Below, piece after piece: positions 5,926-12,418 of a DNA stretch of 12,418 nucleotides. The stretch comes from an uncultured Clostridia bacterium (lineage in GTDB: Bacteria; Bacillota; Clostridia; Oscillospirales; Acutalibacteraceae), in contig CALGCE010000219.1 of NCBI GenBank assembly GCA_937884625.1, positions 1 through 12,418 of the forward strand, in the 5' to 3' direction. Each line of letters opens with the position of its first letter. Within the stretch, counting starts at the first letter, position 1. The translations under genes were made by a program, and so were the position numbers. The notes under the pieces are model-generated. The model was not told the DNA's origin. It saw only the letters and a program-made list of their open reading frames with translations, and did not search any database.

Positions 5926-7285
5926 ATCTGTCGTTTAAATTTATATAACTTCGGGGTTGCTTTACACTTATATAGGCAGGTCTTATAATTTTACCTGCAC
6001 ACTGTATTTCTTCAATTCTGTGAGCACTCCAACCTGCTATACGGGATATGGCAAAAATCGGTGTATACAGTTCATAGGGCAGTCCCAACATTTTATAAAT
6101 AAGTCCCGAATAAAAGTCCACATTTGCACTGACACCCTTGTAAATTTTGCGTTCTTTCGCAATAACTTCGGGTGCCAAATTTGCAACCGTTTCATAAAGT
6201 TGGTATTCTTCCTCCTGATGTTTTTCCGCAGAAAGTTTTTTTGCAAACTGCATAAGTATTTCCGCTCTTGGGTCGGATTTAGAATAAACTGCGTGTCCCA
6301 TACCGTAAATAAGTCCCGATTTGTCAAACGCCTGACGGTTAAGAAGTTTTACAAGATAATCCTTAATTTCATCGGTGTTTTTGGTATTTACGGTGTTTTT
6401 CATATCGTCAAACATCTTGACTACCTTTATATTTGCACCGCCGTGACGGGGACCTTTAAGTGAGCCCAATGCCGCCGCAACCGAAGAATATGTATCGGTT
6501 CCCGACGACGTTACCACATGGGTAGTAAAGGTAGAATTGTTACCTCCGCCGTGCTCTGCGTGCAAAACCAATGCAAGGTCAAGTATTCTTGCTTCTAATT
6601 CTGTATATTTGCCGTCGCCCCTTAAAATATGAAGTATATTTTCGGCGGTGGATAACTTCTTGTCGGGAAGACGGATAAACAAGTCTTTATTATTGTGGTA
6701 ATGCTCGTAAGACTGATACCCGTAAACCGAAAGCAGAGGAAATACCGATATTAAAAACAGACTCTGCCTTAATACGTTTGCTATTGAAATATCATCGGGA
6801 TTGTCATCATAAGCGTATAACGCCAAAACACTTCTTGACAGTATATTCATCATATCTTTACCCGGTGCTTTGAGTATCATATCCCTTACGAACGACGTGG
6901 GCAGACTTCTGTAATCGGATAACGCATTTTTAAAATCATCTAACTGCCCTGCCGTCGGCAACTCTGAAAACAGCAGTAAATAAACCGTCTCTTCAAAGCC
7001 GTATCTGTTATCGTTATAAAAACCGTTTACAAGGTCTTTAATATTAATTCCTCGGTATCTCAGTTCCCCGTCACAGGGTACCTGCGTACCGTCTTCGAGC
7101 GTCTTTTTTGCAATGACCGACGATATTTCGGTAAGACCGGTCACTACACCCTTACCGTCTAAATCCCTGAGTCCTCTCTTTACCGAATGTTCAATATACA
7201 TTTCGGGTTTTATGGTATTGTTTTTGACCGATATTTCTGCAAGAGAATTTATGTACGGCGTAATCTGCGAATATGAATTTTTCAT
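5924..7285 (-). CDS. gltA: Citrate synthase (si-type)
   Basis: Condenses acetyl-CoA and oxaloacetate to citrate in the cytoplasm, in anaerobes mainly to feed 2-oxoglutarate and glutamate synthesis. It has 453 residues from the chosen start, the longer form common in Clostridia. Numbering from the upstream ATG at 7291, the catalytic triad is visible: H247 in LHAEHGGGN, H283 in GPRHGGAN and D392 in NVDFYSG. The GMGHAVYSKSDPR segment (330-342) supplies substrate arginine contacts. The N-terminal segment PCDGELRYRGINIKDL is typical. The start at 7285 is preferred because AGGAG lies 6 bases before it and directly abuts the ATG at 7291. It stands alone, with no aconitase or isocitrate dehydrogenase beside it. 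A 2-methylcitrate synthase is less likely without prp genes. Confidence 0.95.
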   Translation of the reverse strand: MKNSYSQITPYINSLAEISVKNNTIKPEMYIEHSVKRGLRDLDGKGVVTGLTEISSVIAKKTLEDGTQVPCDGELRYRGINIKDLVNGFYNDNRYGFEETVYLLLFSELPTAGQLDDFKNALSDYRSLPTSFVRDMILKAPGKDMMNILSRSVLALYAYDDNPDDISIANVLRQSLFLISVFPLLSVYGYQSYEHYHNNKDLFIRLPDKKLSTAENILHILRGDGKYTELEARILDLALVLHAEHGGGNNSTFTTHVVTSSGTDTYSSVAAALGSLKGPRHGGANIKVVKMFDDMKNTVNTKNTDEIKDYLVKLLNRQAFDKSGLIYGMGHAVYSKSDPRAEILMQFAKKLSAEKHQEEEYQLYETVANLAPEVIAKERKIYKGVSANVDFYSGLIYKMLGLPYELYTPIFAISRIAGWSAHRIEEIQCAGKIIRPAYISVKQPRSYINLNDR

Positions 7286-7309
7286 AGTCATCTCCTCTTT
7301 TTTTATTTA

Positions 7310-7340
7310 ATTATACCATATTTTGCTAACGAATTTGTAA
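7310..7340 (-). promoter_or_regulatory. Promoter for citrate synthase
   Basis: On the reverse strand, TGGTATAAT gives an extended -10 with a perfect TATAAT (7315-7310). The best -35 is TTACAA (7340-7335), at a long 19-base spacing. The extended -10 may compensate for the poor -35. The AGGAG ribosome binding site follows closely. Confidence 0.6.
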
Positions 7341-7364
7341 ACATTTTTTTAATAACTTTATTTG

Positions 7365-7393
7365 TTGACAAAAGTTGCATTTGCGTTTAAAAT
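7365..7393 (+). promoter_or_regulatory. Sigma-A promoter for rpe
   Basis: A perfect TTGACA (7365-7370), 17 bases, then TAAAAT (7388-7393). The transcript would start near 7400, immediately before GGAGGGG (7403-7409). The ATG at 7397 would lie at or before the transcript start, so this promoter supports the start at 7415. Confidence 0.78.
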
Positions 7394-7414
7394 TAAATGG
7401 TTGGAGGGGTCAAA

Positions 7415-8056
7415 ATGGTAAAGGTTTCACCGTCGGTTTTGTCTGCGGATTTTTTTAATTTAAAAAAGGATATTGAAAAACTTGAAAAGTCGGGTGTGGA
7501 TATGCTCCACCTTGACGTTATGGACGGCATATTCGTCCCTAATATTTCTTTTGGTATTCCCGTTATTAAAGCCATAAAGGAAAATACCTCTATACCGTTA
7601 GACGTACATCTTATGATTGACCGTCCTCACAGATACATTGAGCAGTTTGCAAAGTATGCGGATATTTTGGGTTTTCACTTTGAGGCAGGAAGTGACAACG
7701 AGGCTACGCTTAAAAAAATACGTGAACTTGGTTGTAAATCCTGTATAACAATAAAGCCCTGCACAAAAGCACAGGACGTATTCGGTTTGCTTGACTTATG
7801 CGATATGGTGCTTGTTATGTCGGTAGAACCCGGTTTTGGCGGACAAAAATTTATGCCTATGGCACTCGAAAAATTAACTGCACTTAAAGAAGAGTGTGAA
7901 CGCCGAAATCTTAAAATTGACATTGAGGTTGACGGCGGTATAAACAAAGATACAGCCCCCCTTGCAGTAAGAGCAGGTGCCAACGTACTTGTTGCGGGAA
8001 GTTATGTTTTTTCAGGCGATATGGCAAAGAACGTAAACTCTCTTAAATGCCTTTAA
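7415..8056 (+). CDS. rpe: Ribulose-phosphate 3-epimerase
   Basis: Interconverts ribulose 5-phosphate and xylulose 5-phosphate in the pentose phosphate pathway. It has 213 residues from the chosen start, the usual size for this TIM-barrel enzyme. Metal and catalytic residues are in place: S8 (SPSVLSADF), H32 and D34 (LHLDVMDG), M36, H65 (DVHLM) and D173 (EVDGGI). The phosphate-binding segments VEPGFGGQ (137-144) and VAGSYVF (193-199) are also present. The strand that usually reads NPxT reads KPCT here (114-117). GGAGGGG lies 5 bases before the ATG at 7415. The gene is not beside rsgA or thiN, as it often is elsewhere, and stands as a single unit. Its 3' end overlaps mecA by 14 bp in opposite orientation, with no terminator between. 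Confidence 0.95.
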   Translation: MVKVSPSVLSADFFNLKKDIEKLEKSGVDMLHLDVMDGIFVPNISFGIPVIKAIKENTSIPLDVHLMIDRPHRYIEQFAKYADILGFHFEAGSDNEATLKKIRELGCKSCITIKPCTKAQDVFGLLDLCDMVLVMSVEPGFGGQKFMPMALEKLTALKEECERRNLKIDIEVDGGINKDTAPLAVRAGANVLVAGSYVFSGDMAKNVNSLKCL

Positions 8057-8615
8057 ATGCGTTTGAAAGTTCCCTTATTGCAAAACCGTTACATATTGAT
8101 TTTCCGTATTCGGTTACCTTTGCAACGGTAACCGAAGATTTGTATATCTCACAACCGTATTCTTTTATATGGGTTAATATTTCGTCAATATTTTTATCAC
8201 AGTAAATAATGACGCAATAATTATCTTCGAATTTATAGAGTTTGCTTTTTGTGTCATCGAAAGAGTTGTTGCGGTTTAGTTCGCAAATACCCCTAATCAT
8301 ATTTTCACTGTCACTGAAATTTAATAAATATGTATGTTTTTTGTTTACACGCTTATACCGTCTTGGAGTATCGTTATACATTTTAGTTATAAAAATAGAA
8401 CAACCACCGTTTGCAGGTTTTACCTCTATTAAAAGTTTCTCGCAGTCAAGCGGAAATTCTCCGTTTGGCACCGCTTTTTTAAAAAGCAGATTAAGTGTAT
8501 GCTTTGATTGCTCGTTTGAATAATCAATCTTTTCATATCCGCCGAAAAGCAAATAAATCTCATCGTCGGTAAGGTCTATTTTTATACGGTTTTCATTAAT
8601 ATTATCAATTGTCAT
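8043..8615 (-). CDS. mecA: MecA-family ClpC adaptor protein
   Basis: MecA delivers substrates to the ClpCP protease and helps assemble the ClpC hexamer. It has 190 residues from the chosen start, somewhat shorter than Bacillus subtilis MecA (about 218), with a shorter linker. The N-terminal substrate-binding part (1-82) opens with the characteristic NINENRIKIDLTDDEI and contains the FPLDCEKLLIEV strand. The C-terminal ClpC-binding part (about 95-190) shows alternating strands and helices, including YLLNFSDSENMIRGI, YCVIIYCDKNID and the late VAKVTEYGKSI. I chose the ATG at 8615 because GGAGGG lies 8 bases upstream; a longer frame to 8648 would include that site. Its last 14 bases overlap rpe. 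The family call is based on the N-terminus and layout, and substrates cannot be inferred. Confidence 0.82.
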   Translation of the reverse strand: MTIDNINENRIKIDLTDDEIYLLFGGYEKIDYSNEQSKHTLNLLFKKAVPNGEFPLDCEKLLIEVKPANGGCSIFITKMYNDTPRRYKRVNKKHTYLLNFSDSENMIRGICELNRNNSFDDTKSKLYKFEDNYCVIIYCDKNIDEILTHIKEYGCEIYKSSVTVAKVTEYGKSICNGFAIRELSNAFKGI

Positions 8616-8632
8616 TACGGCAACCCTCCGAT

Positions 8633-8662
8633 ATATTAAGAATAACACTTTGGTGTTTTCAA
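8633..8662 (-). promoter_or_regulatory. Candidate mecA promoter with an inverted repeat in the spacer
   Basis: On the reverse strand, TTGAAA (8662-8657), 18 bases, then TAATAT (8638-8633). The spacer holds a short inverted repeat, AACAC-TTTG-GTGTT (8644-8657 on the plus strand), which also touches the -35. It could be an operator, but the arms are only 5 bp. Confidence 0.35.
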
Positions 8663-8721
8663 TTCAACAGGATAAATAAGTATATTAAACCTAAAAATAC
8701 CAAATTTAAGGAGTTTTATAA

Positions 8722-10194
8722 ATGGATTATAGATTTTTAAAAAGCGGAACGGATATAAGGGGATATGCGTCAAATCTTGGCGGAAAAGAAGTAGAATTAA
8801 CCGATACCGCAGTATATGAAATTACCTGTGCTTTTGCAGTTTGGTATACAAATAAATTTGACAAAGACTGTACAGAACTTAAATTTGCAATAGGTCACGA
8901 TTCAAGGATTACAGCGGACAGAATTTGTGAAAATGTAAAGAAAGCACTTATAAATGCAGGTATTTGCGTTTTGGACTGTGGTCTTGCCTCTACCCCTGCA
9001 ATGTTTATGACCACCGTTGATTTAAAAACCGACGCCGCCATACAGGTTACTGCAAGTCACCATCCGTTTGATAGAAACGGTCTTAAATTTTTTATCCCGT
9101 CAGGCGGACTTGAAGGCTCGGATATATCGGAAATCCTTGATATTGCGTCAAAAGGGCAGGAAATCATTTGCGACAAAAAAGGCACCGCCCAAAAAATCGA
9201 CTATATGTCAGACTATGCAAAGCGTTTGAGAAATATGATTATTTGCGGTGTGGGTAGCGGCGATAAACCGCTTAAAGGGTACCACATTATAGTAGATGCA
9301 GGTAACGGAGCAGGCGGATTTTACGCAACCGAAGTTTTAGAGAAACTTGGTGCGGACATTACGGGAAGTCAGTTTTTAGAGCCTGACGGAATGTTCCCGA
9401 ATCACATACCCAACCCCGAAAACAAAGAGGCTATGGAAAGTATTTGCAGTGCGGTAGTAAAGCACAAAGCAGACCTTGGAATTATATTTGATACCGACGT
9501 TGACAGGGCAGGGTGCGTAGGACCCGACGGCAGAGAGATAAACCGCAACCGTCTTATAGCATTGGCATCAAAAATCGCACTTGAAGGGAATGACGGCGGT
9601 ACGGTAGTTACCGACTCTGTAACCTCCGACGGACTTAAAGAATACATTGAAAACACCCTTAAAGGTGTGCATTACAGATACAAAAGAGGTTATAAAAACG
9701 TTATAGACAAAGCGGTAGAACTTTGTAATAACGGCATAAACTGCCCTCTTGCGATTGAAACTTCGGGACACGCAGCACTCAGAGAAAACTATTTTCTTGA
9801 TGACGGTGCATATTTGGTCACTAAAATCGTAATAGAGGTTGCAAAAGGAGTTAAAACAGACGAGATTTTAAAGCCTTTAAAAATGCCTGTTGAAGCAGAA
9901 GAATACCGATTTAATATTACCTGTAAGGACTTTCGCAGTTACGGCGAAAAGGTAATAAAAGAACTCGAAGATTTTGTAACGCAAAACACCGATTATGTAA
10001 TAGCACCCGACAACCGTGAGGGACTTCGTGTATCAACTAAAAACGGCTGGTTTTTACTGCGACTTAGCGTTCACGACCCCGTTATGCCGTTTAATATTGA
10101 AAGCAATATTAAAGACGGAATAAAGCAGGATATTCGTGCTATTAAAGAGTTTTTTAAAAAATGCAGTTGCCTTGAAATCCCATCAAACTTTTAA
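8722..10194 (+). CDS. Phosphohexomutase (phosphomannomutase/phosphoglucomutase type)
   Basis: An alpha-D-phosphohexomutase that moves phosphate between C1 and C6 of a hexose phosphate. It has 490 residues, with all four domains in order. The phosphoserine loop is TASHHPFDRNG with S112. The metal loop is DTDVDR (257-262), where most relatives have DGDADR. The sugar-binding loop is ETSGHAALRENY (346-357) followed by DDGAYL. The C-terminal phosphate-binding region NGWFLLRLSVHDP (441-453) replaces the usual RxSNTEP pattern. These coordinated variants mark a distinct subgroup that also includes plant-type homologues, so whether the sugar is glucose, mannose or glucosamine is uncertain. AAGGAG lies 8 bases before the ATG. 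It diverges from mecA, stands alone and ends in a strong hairpin. A weak TATATT (8681-8686) may be its -10. Confidence 0.9.
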   Translation: MDYRFLKSGTDIRGYASNLGGKEVELTDTAVYEITCAFAVWYTNKFDKDCTELKFAIGHDSRITADRICENVKKALINAGICVLDCGLASTPAMFMTTVDLKTDAAIQVTASHHPFDRNGLKFFIPSGGLEGSDISEILDIASKGQEIICDKKGTAQKIDYMSDYAKRLRNMIICGVGSGDKPLKGYHIIVDAGNGAGGFYATEVLEKLGADITGSQFLEPDGMFPNHIPNPENKEAMESICSAVVKHKADLGIIFDTDVDRAGCVGPDGREINRNRLIALASKIALEGNDGGTVVTDSVTSDGLKEYIENTLKGVHYRYKRGYKNVIDKAVELCNNGINCPLAIETSGHAALRENYFLDDGAYLVTKIVIEVAKGVKTDEILKPLKMPVEAEEYRFNITCKDFRSYGEKVIKELEDFVTQNTDYVIAPDNREGLRVSTKNGWFLLRLSVHDPVMPFNIESNIKDGIKQDIRAIKEFFKKCSCLEIPSNF

Positions 10195-10230
10195 TAAAAT
10201 CGTCCCGAAAATTCGGGACGATTTTATTAT
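10193..10230. terminator. Bidirectional rho-independent terminator
   Basis: A perfect 17-bp inverted repeat (10193-10209 with 10212-10228) with a GC-rich core, CGTCCCG/CGGGACG, flanked by A-tracts on the left and T-tracts on the right. Both strands therefore read a hairpin followed by a U-run. It ends the phosphohexomutase transcript and, on the other strand, the Cys-rich gene that stops at 10235. Its left arm includes the last bases of the phosphohexomutase stop codon. Confidence 0.93.
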
Positions 10231-10234
10231 AGAT

Positions 10235-11053
10235 TTACTGGCAACCGCACTCACCGTCGGATTTAAACGGCTTTGGTGGGAAGAAATCGTCTGTTGGGAA
10301 CTTAATTCTGCGGAAAGCATCGCAGGGTTGATCTGCGGTGTCTTCACAATGCTTTTCAGGTATACAGAAGTCATATACGGGTATAAGCATTTGGACGTTT
10401 CTTGTAAGTTGTACTATGGTGAAAAGTCCGATTGTTGCGTATACTGCAATTGAGCCTGCCGGAAGTTGTGTTACAAGCGTTCCGCCTACCGCATCGCTTA
10501 CCGCCTGCGGTATATATGTTACACTCTCGTAACAGTCGTGAATGTGTCCGAGTCTTGCGGAAAGTGCAACGGGGTCAACGCACTGAACTACGCATTTGGG
10601 CATATTTGACGTACTTCTTACCCTTGTTTCGCAATTCTCATCGTCATCTCTGTAAATGCTTGAGAATATCTTTACATTACCGTCACTGCCGTACAGAATT
10701 ACCCTCTTGTTAAATGCGGTAATACCGGTTATCTGTGTAGGACAGGTGTTGGGTGATGTAAACAGGTCAAATTCAAGAATAAAGAAGAATGTCAAATCGC
10801 AGGAATAAAATCCCTTGTTGAAATTAACCGGTTCTACGTTAATGAAAACGTTAAGTACTTCAGCCGACTTTAACCTTACGCTGATTGCCTGTTCCACCAA
10901 AGTCTGTGCTTCGGGCGAAAAGAAGCAACGTAAATCTTCCAAGCAGTCACGGTCGCAGCAAGAATCATAAACCCTGCCTGCGTCTATGCAAACTGCTTCC
11001 CGAAAGCCGGCAGTTGTCGGTTGACAATCGCTTCTGATGTCATTATCTGCCAT
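10235..11053 (-). CDS. Cysteine-rich conserved-type clostridial protein, function unknown
   Basis: This 272-residue protein contains 17 cysteines: 10, 22, 32, 33, 37, 43, 85, 104, 141, 154, 158, 174, 230, 236, 244, 269 and 271. It has no signal peptide and no clear membrane helix. Segment 22-43 (CIDAGRVYDSCCDRDCLEDL) is the most distinctive part. Residues 55-98 (AISVRLKSAEVLNVFINVEP, then FYSCDLTFFF) look like the beta-strands of a spore-coat-like fold. I recall similar proteins in spore-forming Clostridia but cannot attach a family name. Cysteine richness and position behind a SPOCS/LysM gene suggest a role in the spore coat or its assembly; this is inference. AGGAGG lies 8 bases before the ATG. 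A perfect 7+1+7 palindrome lies 26 bases upstream of the start. Confidence 0.75.
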   Translation of the reverse strand: MADNDIRSDCQPTTAGFREAVCIDAGRVYDSCCDRDCLEDLRCFFSPEAQTLVEQAISVRLKSAEVLNVFINVEPVNFNKGFYSCDLTFFFILEFDLFTSPNTCPTQITGITAFNKRVILYGSDGNVKIFSSIYRDDDENCETRVRSTSNMPKCVVQCVDPVALSARLGHIHDCYESVTYIPQAVSDAVGGTLVTQLPAGSIAVYATIGLFTIVQLTRNVQMLIPVYDFCIPEKHCEDTADQPCDAFRRIKFPTDDFFPPKPFKSDGECGCQ

Positions 11054-11078
11054 TTAAAAAGCCTCCTATTAAATTTAG

Positions 11079-11093
11079 TGAAGATTATCTTCA
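11079..11093. promoter_or_regulatory. 15-bp palindrome upstream of the Cys-rich gene (possible operator)
   Basis: TGAAGAT-T-ATCTTCA, a perfect 7-bp inverted repeat around one central base, between the candidate promoter region and the ribosome binding site. It has no T-tract on either side, so it is not a terminator. It could be a repressor site or an mRNA hairpin at the 5' end. No regulator can be assigned. Confidence 0.4.
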
Positions 11094-11145
11094 TTACATA
11101 ATACGGGCTTTTTTTATTTTTGTGATAATTTTGGGTAGTTTTTTA

Positions 11146-12418
11146 TCAATTCATCGGTACAAGTATCATTTTATCGTTTTGGAGGTCTTCTTCGGTTATA
11201 TCATTTATCTGTTTTATTTCTTGGACGCTTGCACTGTAACGCCTTGCTATATCCCAAACGCTTTCTCCCGTAGATGCAAAATAGATAGTCATCGCACCCC
11301 TGTCTTTTCTTTCTATCTGACGTTTCTCATCTATATTGACATCAACGATTAAAGGCACGTTATTGCACTCGTACACCGCCGCATTAATGCTTAAATCTAT
11401 CCGCAGTTCCATATTCCCCGAGCCCGTTATTGTATAGTTTACCGATACAGGCTCTATCTTCGGTTCGCACCTCATATTCTCGCTCGTTTTGCCTAAACTG
11501 CACCTGTACTCAAACTCAATGGGCTTTTCGTAAAACGACGGCTCCTCATTATTATCAAATGCTACAATATCCGCTATTACGGTACCGTTTATAACTAAAT
11601 TACCGTCCTCGATTTTCGCACTGTCGGTTTTTACTTCACACCACATATCCGCAACGTTTGACAGTGCACCGTCGGGAAATTCAAGATTTTTCTTACAGTT
11701 AAACGTTTCGGTTACGTTGTTGCATATCTTATTAAAGCATACTTCGCTCTTTGTAATATCCGCCTCATACTTTCTCGAATACGCATCAAGTATTACGTCT
11801 ACGTCGTTATTGCAGTAACTCTCGCAACAAATAAGGAGTTTTGCATTAAGTTGAAAACTCTTTGCCTCGCCCGATGCACCTATTCGTGGTTTTAAATCAA
11901 TATATGCTATTTCTGCCGTTGCGTTGCATTCGCACTGCTCGGTTACACCCTCAATCTCCAAAAGTTGTGTAAATGGTATGTTGCTTCTTACCGTTTGAAC
12001 ACCGCCCTCCTCAGGACAGTACAAAAGCGTTATTATCATTTCGCCCTTTACCATACCCTTACCTGCAAGAAGTTTGTTTTCCTTAACCGCAACGCAGGCA
12101 TCGTACCTTATAAGGGAACGTATCGGCGGTTGACCCTGCCCCGTTTCTATTTCTTCCTCTATAACAAGATATTTCTCCGCATTCCCCATCGGCGAAGTTG
12201 CAGGTGCACTGCCTCTGCGAAGTTCTATGTTGGTATCGTCAACGTCTGATATTACTTCTGTGCATTTACGCTTTACAAGTTTTACATATATACCTGCCGC
12301 ACCGTGTATATCAATTTTTCTGCTCGTTACCGCCCTGCAATTTATGTATTCGCATTTCGTCCTGCAAAGCAGTGTACCCCCGTCACAGTCAATACCGCTC
12401 TCAAAGGTTTTACTGAAA
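11146..12418 (-). CDS. SPOCS (DUF3794) and LysM domain protein, C-terminal part (cut by window edge)
   Basis: The reverse frame stays open through the window edge at 12418, giving 423 visible residues. The ATG at 12189 is internal, because sequence upstream of it continues the same domain. Numbered from the edge, residues 1-75 are the end of a SPOCS unit (CEYINCRAVTSRKIDIHGAA and the strand GIYVKLVKRKC). Residues about 80-245 and 246-370 look like two further units with YxxxIxxxx beta-strand patterns. A LysM domain fills 376-423 (STGESVWDIARRYSASVQEI, then ITEEDLQNDKMILVP), which binds peptidoglycan-type glycans. This layout resembles SipL of Clostridioides difficile, which binds SpoIVA at the forespore and is needed for coat assembly. 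Orthology to SipL is not proven. The Cys-rich gene follows 93 bases downstream on the same strand, with no terminator between. Confidence 0.88.
   Translation of the reverse strand, partial: FSKTFESGIDCDGGTLLCRTKCEYINCRAVTSRKIDIHGAAGIYVKLVKRKCTEVISDVDDTNIELRRGSAPATSPMGNAEKYLVIEEEIETGQGQPPIRSLIRYDACVAVKENKLLAGKGMVKGEMIITLLYCPEEGGVQTVRSNIPFTQLLEIEGVTEQCECNATAEIAYIDLKPRIGASGEAKSFQLNAKLLICCESYCNNDVDVILDAYSRKYEADITKSEVCFNKICNNVTETFNCKKNLEFPDGALSNVADMWCEVKTDSAKIEDGNLVINGTVIADIVAFDNNEEPSFYEKPIEFEYRCSLGKTSENMRCEPKIEPVSVNYTITGSGNMELRIDLSINAAVYECNNVPLIVDVNIDEKRQIERKDRGAMTIYFASTGESVWDIARRYSASVQEIKQINDITEEDLQNDKMILVPMN

Noticed and set aside
5957..6463. Long plus-strand open frame opposite citrate synthase
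   Set aside because: It is the antisense shadow of a clear citrate synthase gene, has no good ribosome binding site and gives no recognisable protein.
10136..10713. Plus-strand open frames across the Cys-rich gene and the terminator
   Set aside because: They run through the 17-bp terminator hairpin and are antisense to a gene with a strong ribosome binding site and a conserved-looking protein.
11101..11148. TGATAA...TTATCA inverted repeat after the SPOCS/LysM gene as a terminator
   Set aside because: On the minus strand it is followed by A-rich, not T-rich, sequence and the arms are 6 AT-rich pairs, so it does not look like a terminator for that gene.

Overview
This window looks like a stretch of chromosome from an AT-rich, anaerobic, endospore-forming member of the Clostridia (Bacillota), probably Oscillospiraceae-like. 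The reasons are the AT-rich codon choice, strong AGGAGG-type ribosome binding sites, sigma-A promoters, MecA, a YlmC/YmxH sporulation protein, a SPOCS (DUF3794)+LysM protein and a DUF624 (YesL-type) membrane protein. The assignment is inferred from gene families, not from a marker gene. I see no tRNA, rRNA, insertion sequence, prophage gene or CRISPR array. The content is mostly ordinary core genome.

Layout. 1-1089 (minus) is a two-component pair: an OmpR/PhoB response regulator followed by a sensor kinase cut by the window edge. 1233-2751 holds two DNA glycosylase-family genes tail to tail, an AlkD-like HEAT-repeat protein (+) and an OGG1-type 8-oxoguanine glycosylase (-), whose 3' ends overlap by 11 bp. 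2826-5880 (+) carries a DUF6062 protein with two CxxC...CxxH modules, a small tail-anchored protein, an unknown four-helix membrane protein, a DUF624 protein and a YlmC/YmxH protein. A strong hairpin at 5886 separates these from citrate synthase (minus, 5924-7285). Divergent from citrate synthase is ribulose-phosphate 3-epimerase, which overlaps mecA tail to tail by 14 bp. Divergent from mecA is a phosphohexomutase with variant active-site motifs. A 17-bp bidirectional hairpin at 10193 closes that gene. The right end (minus) holds a cysteine-rich 272-residue protein of unknown function and, upstream of it, the 3' part of a SPOCS/LysM protein that continues beyond the window.

How the genes relate. 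There is no single pathway. Two base-excision repair genes sit together; citrate synthase, epimerase and phosphohexomutase are separate central-carbon or sugar functions; MecA is the ClpC adaptor; YlmC/YmxH and the SPOCS/LysM plus Cys-rich pair point to sporulation. Several starts were moved downstream of the longest open frame because ribosome binding site spacing or promoter position requires it (1233, 2751, 4039, 7285, 7415, 8615). The least-understood parts are the DUF6062 protein, the membrane pair at 4039-5584, the tail-anchored 91-residue protein and the Cys-rich protein. I found no convincing new defence, mobile or RNA system.
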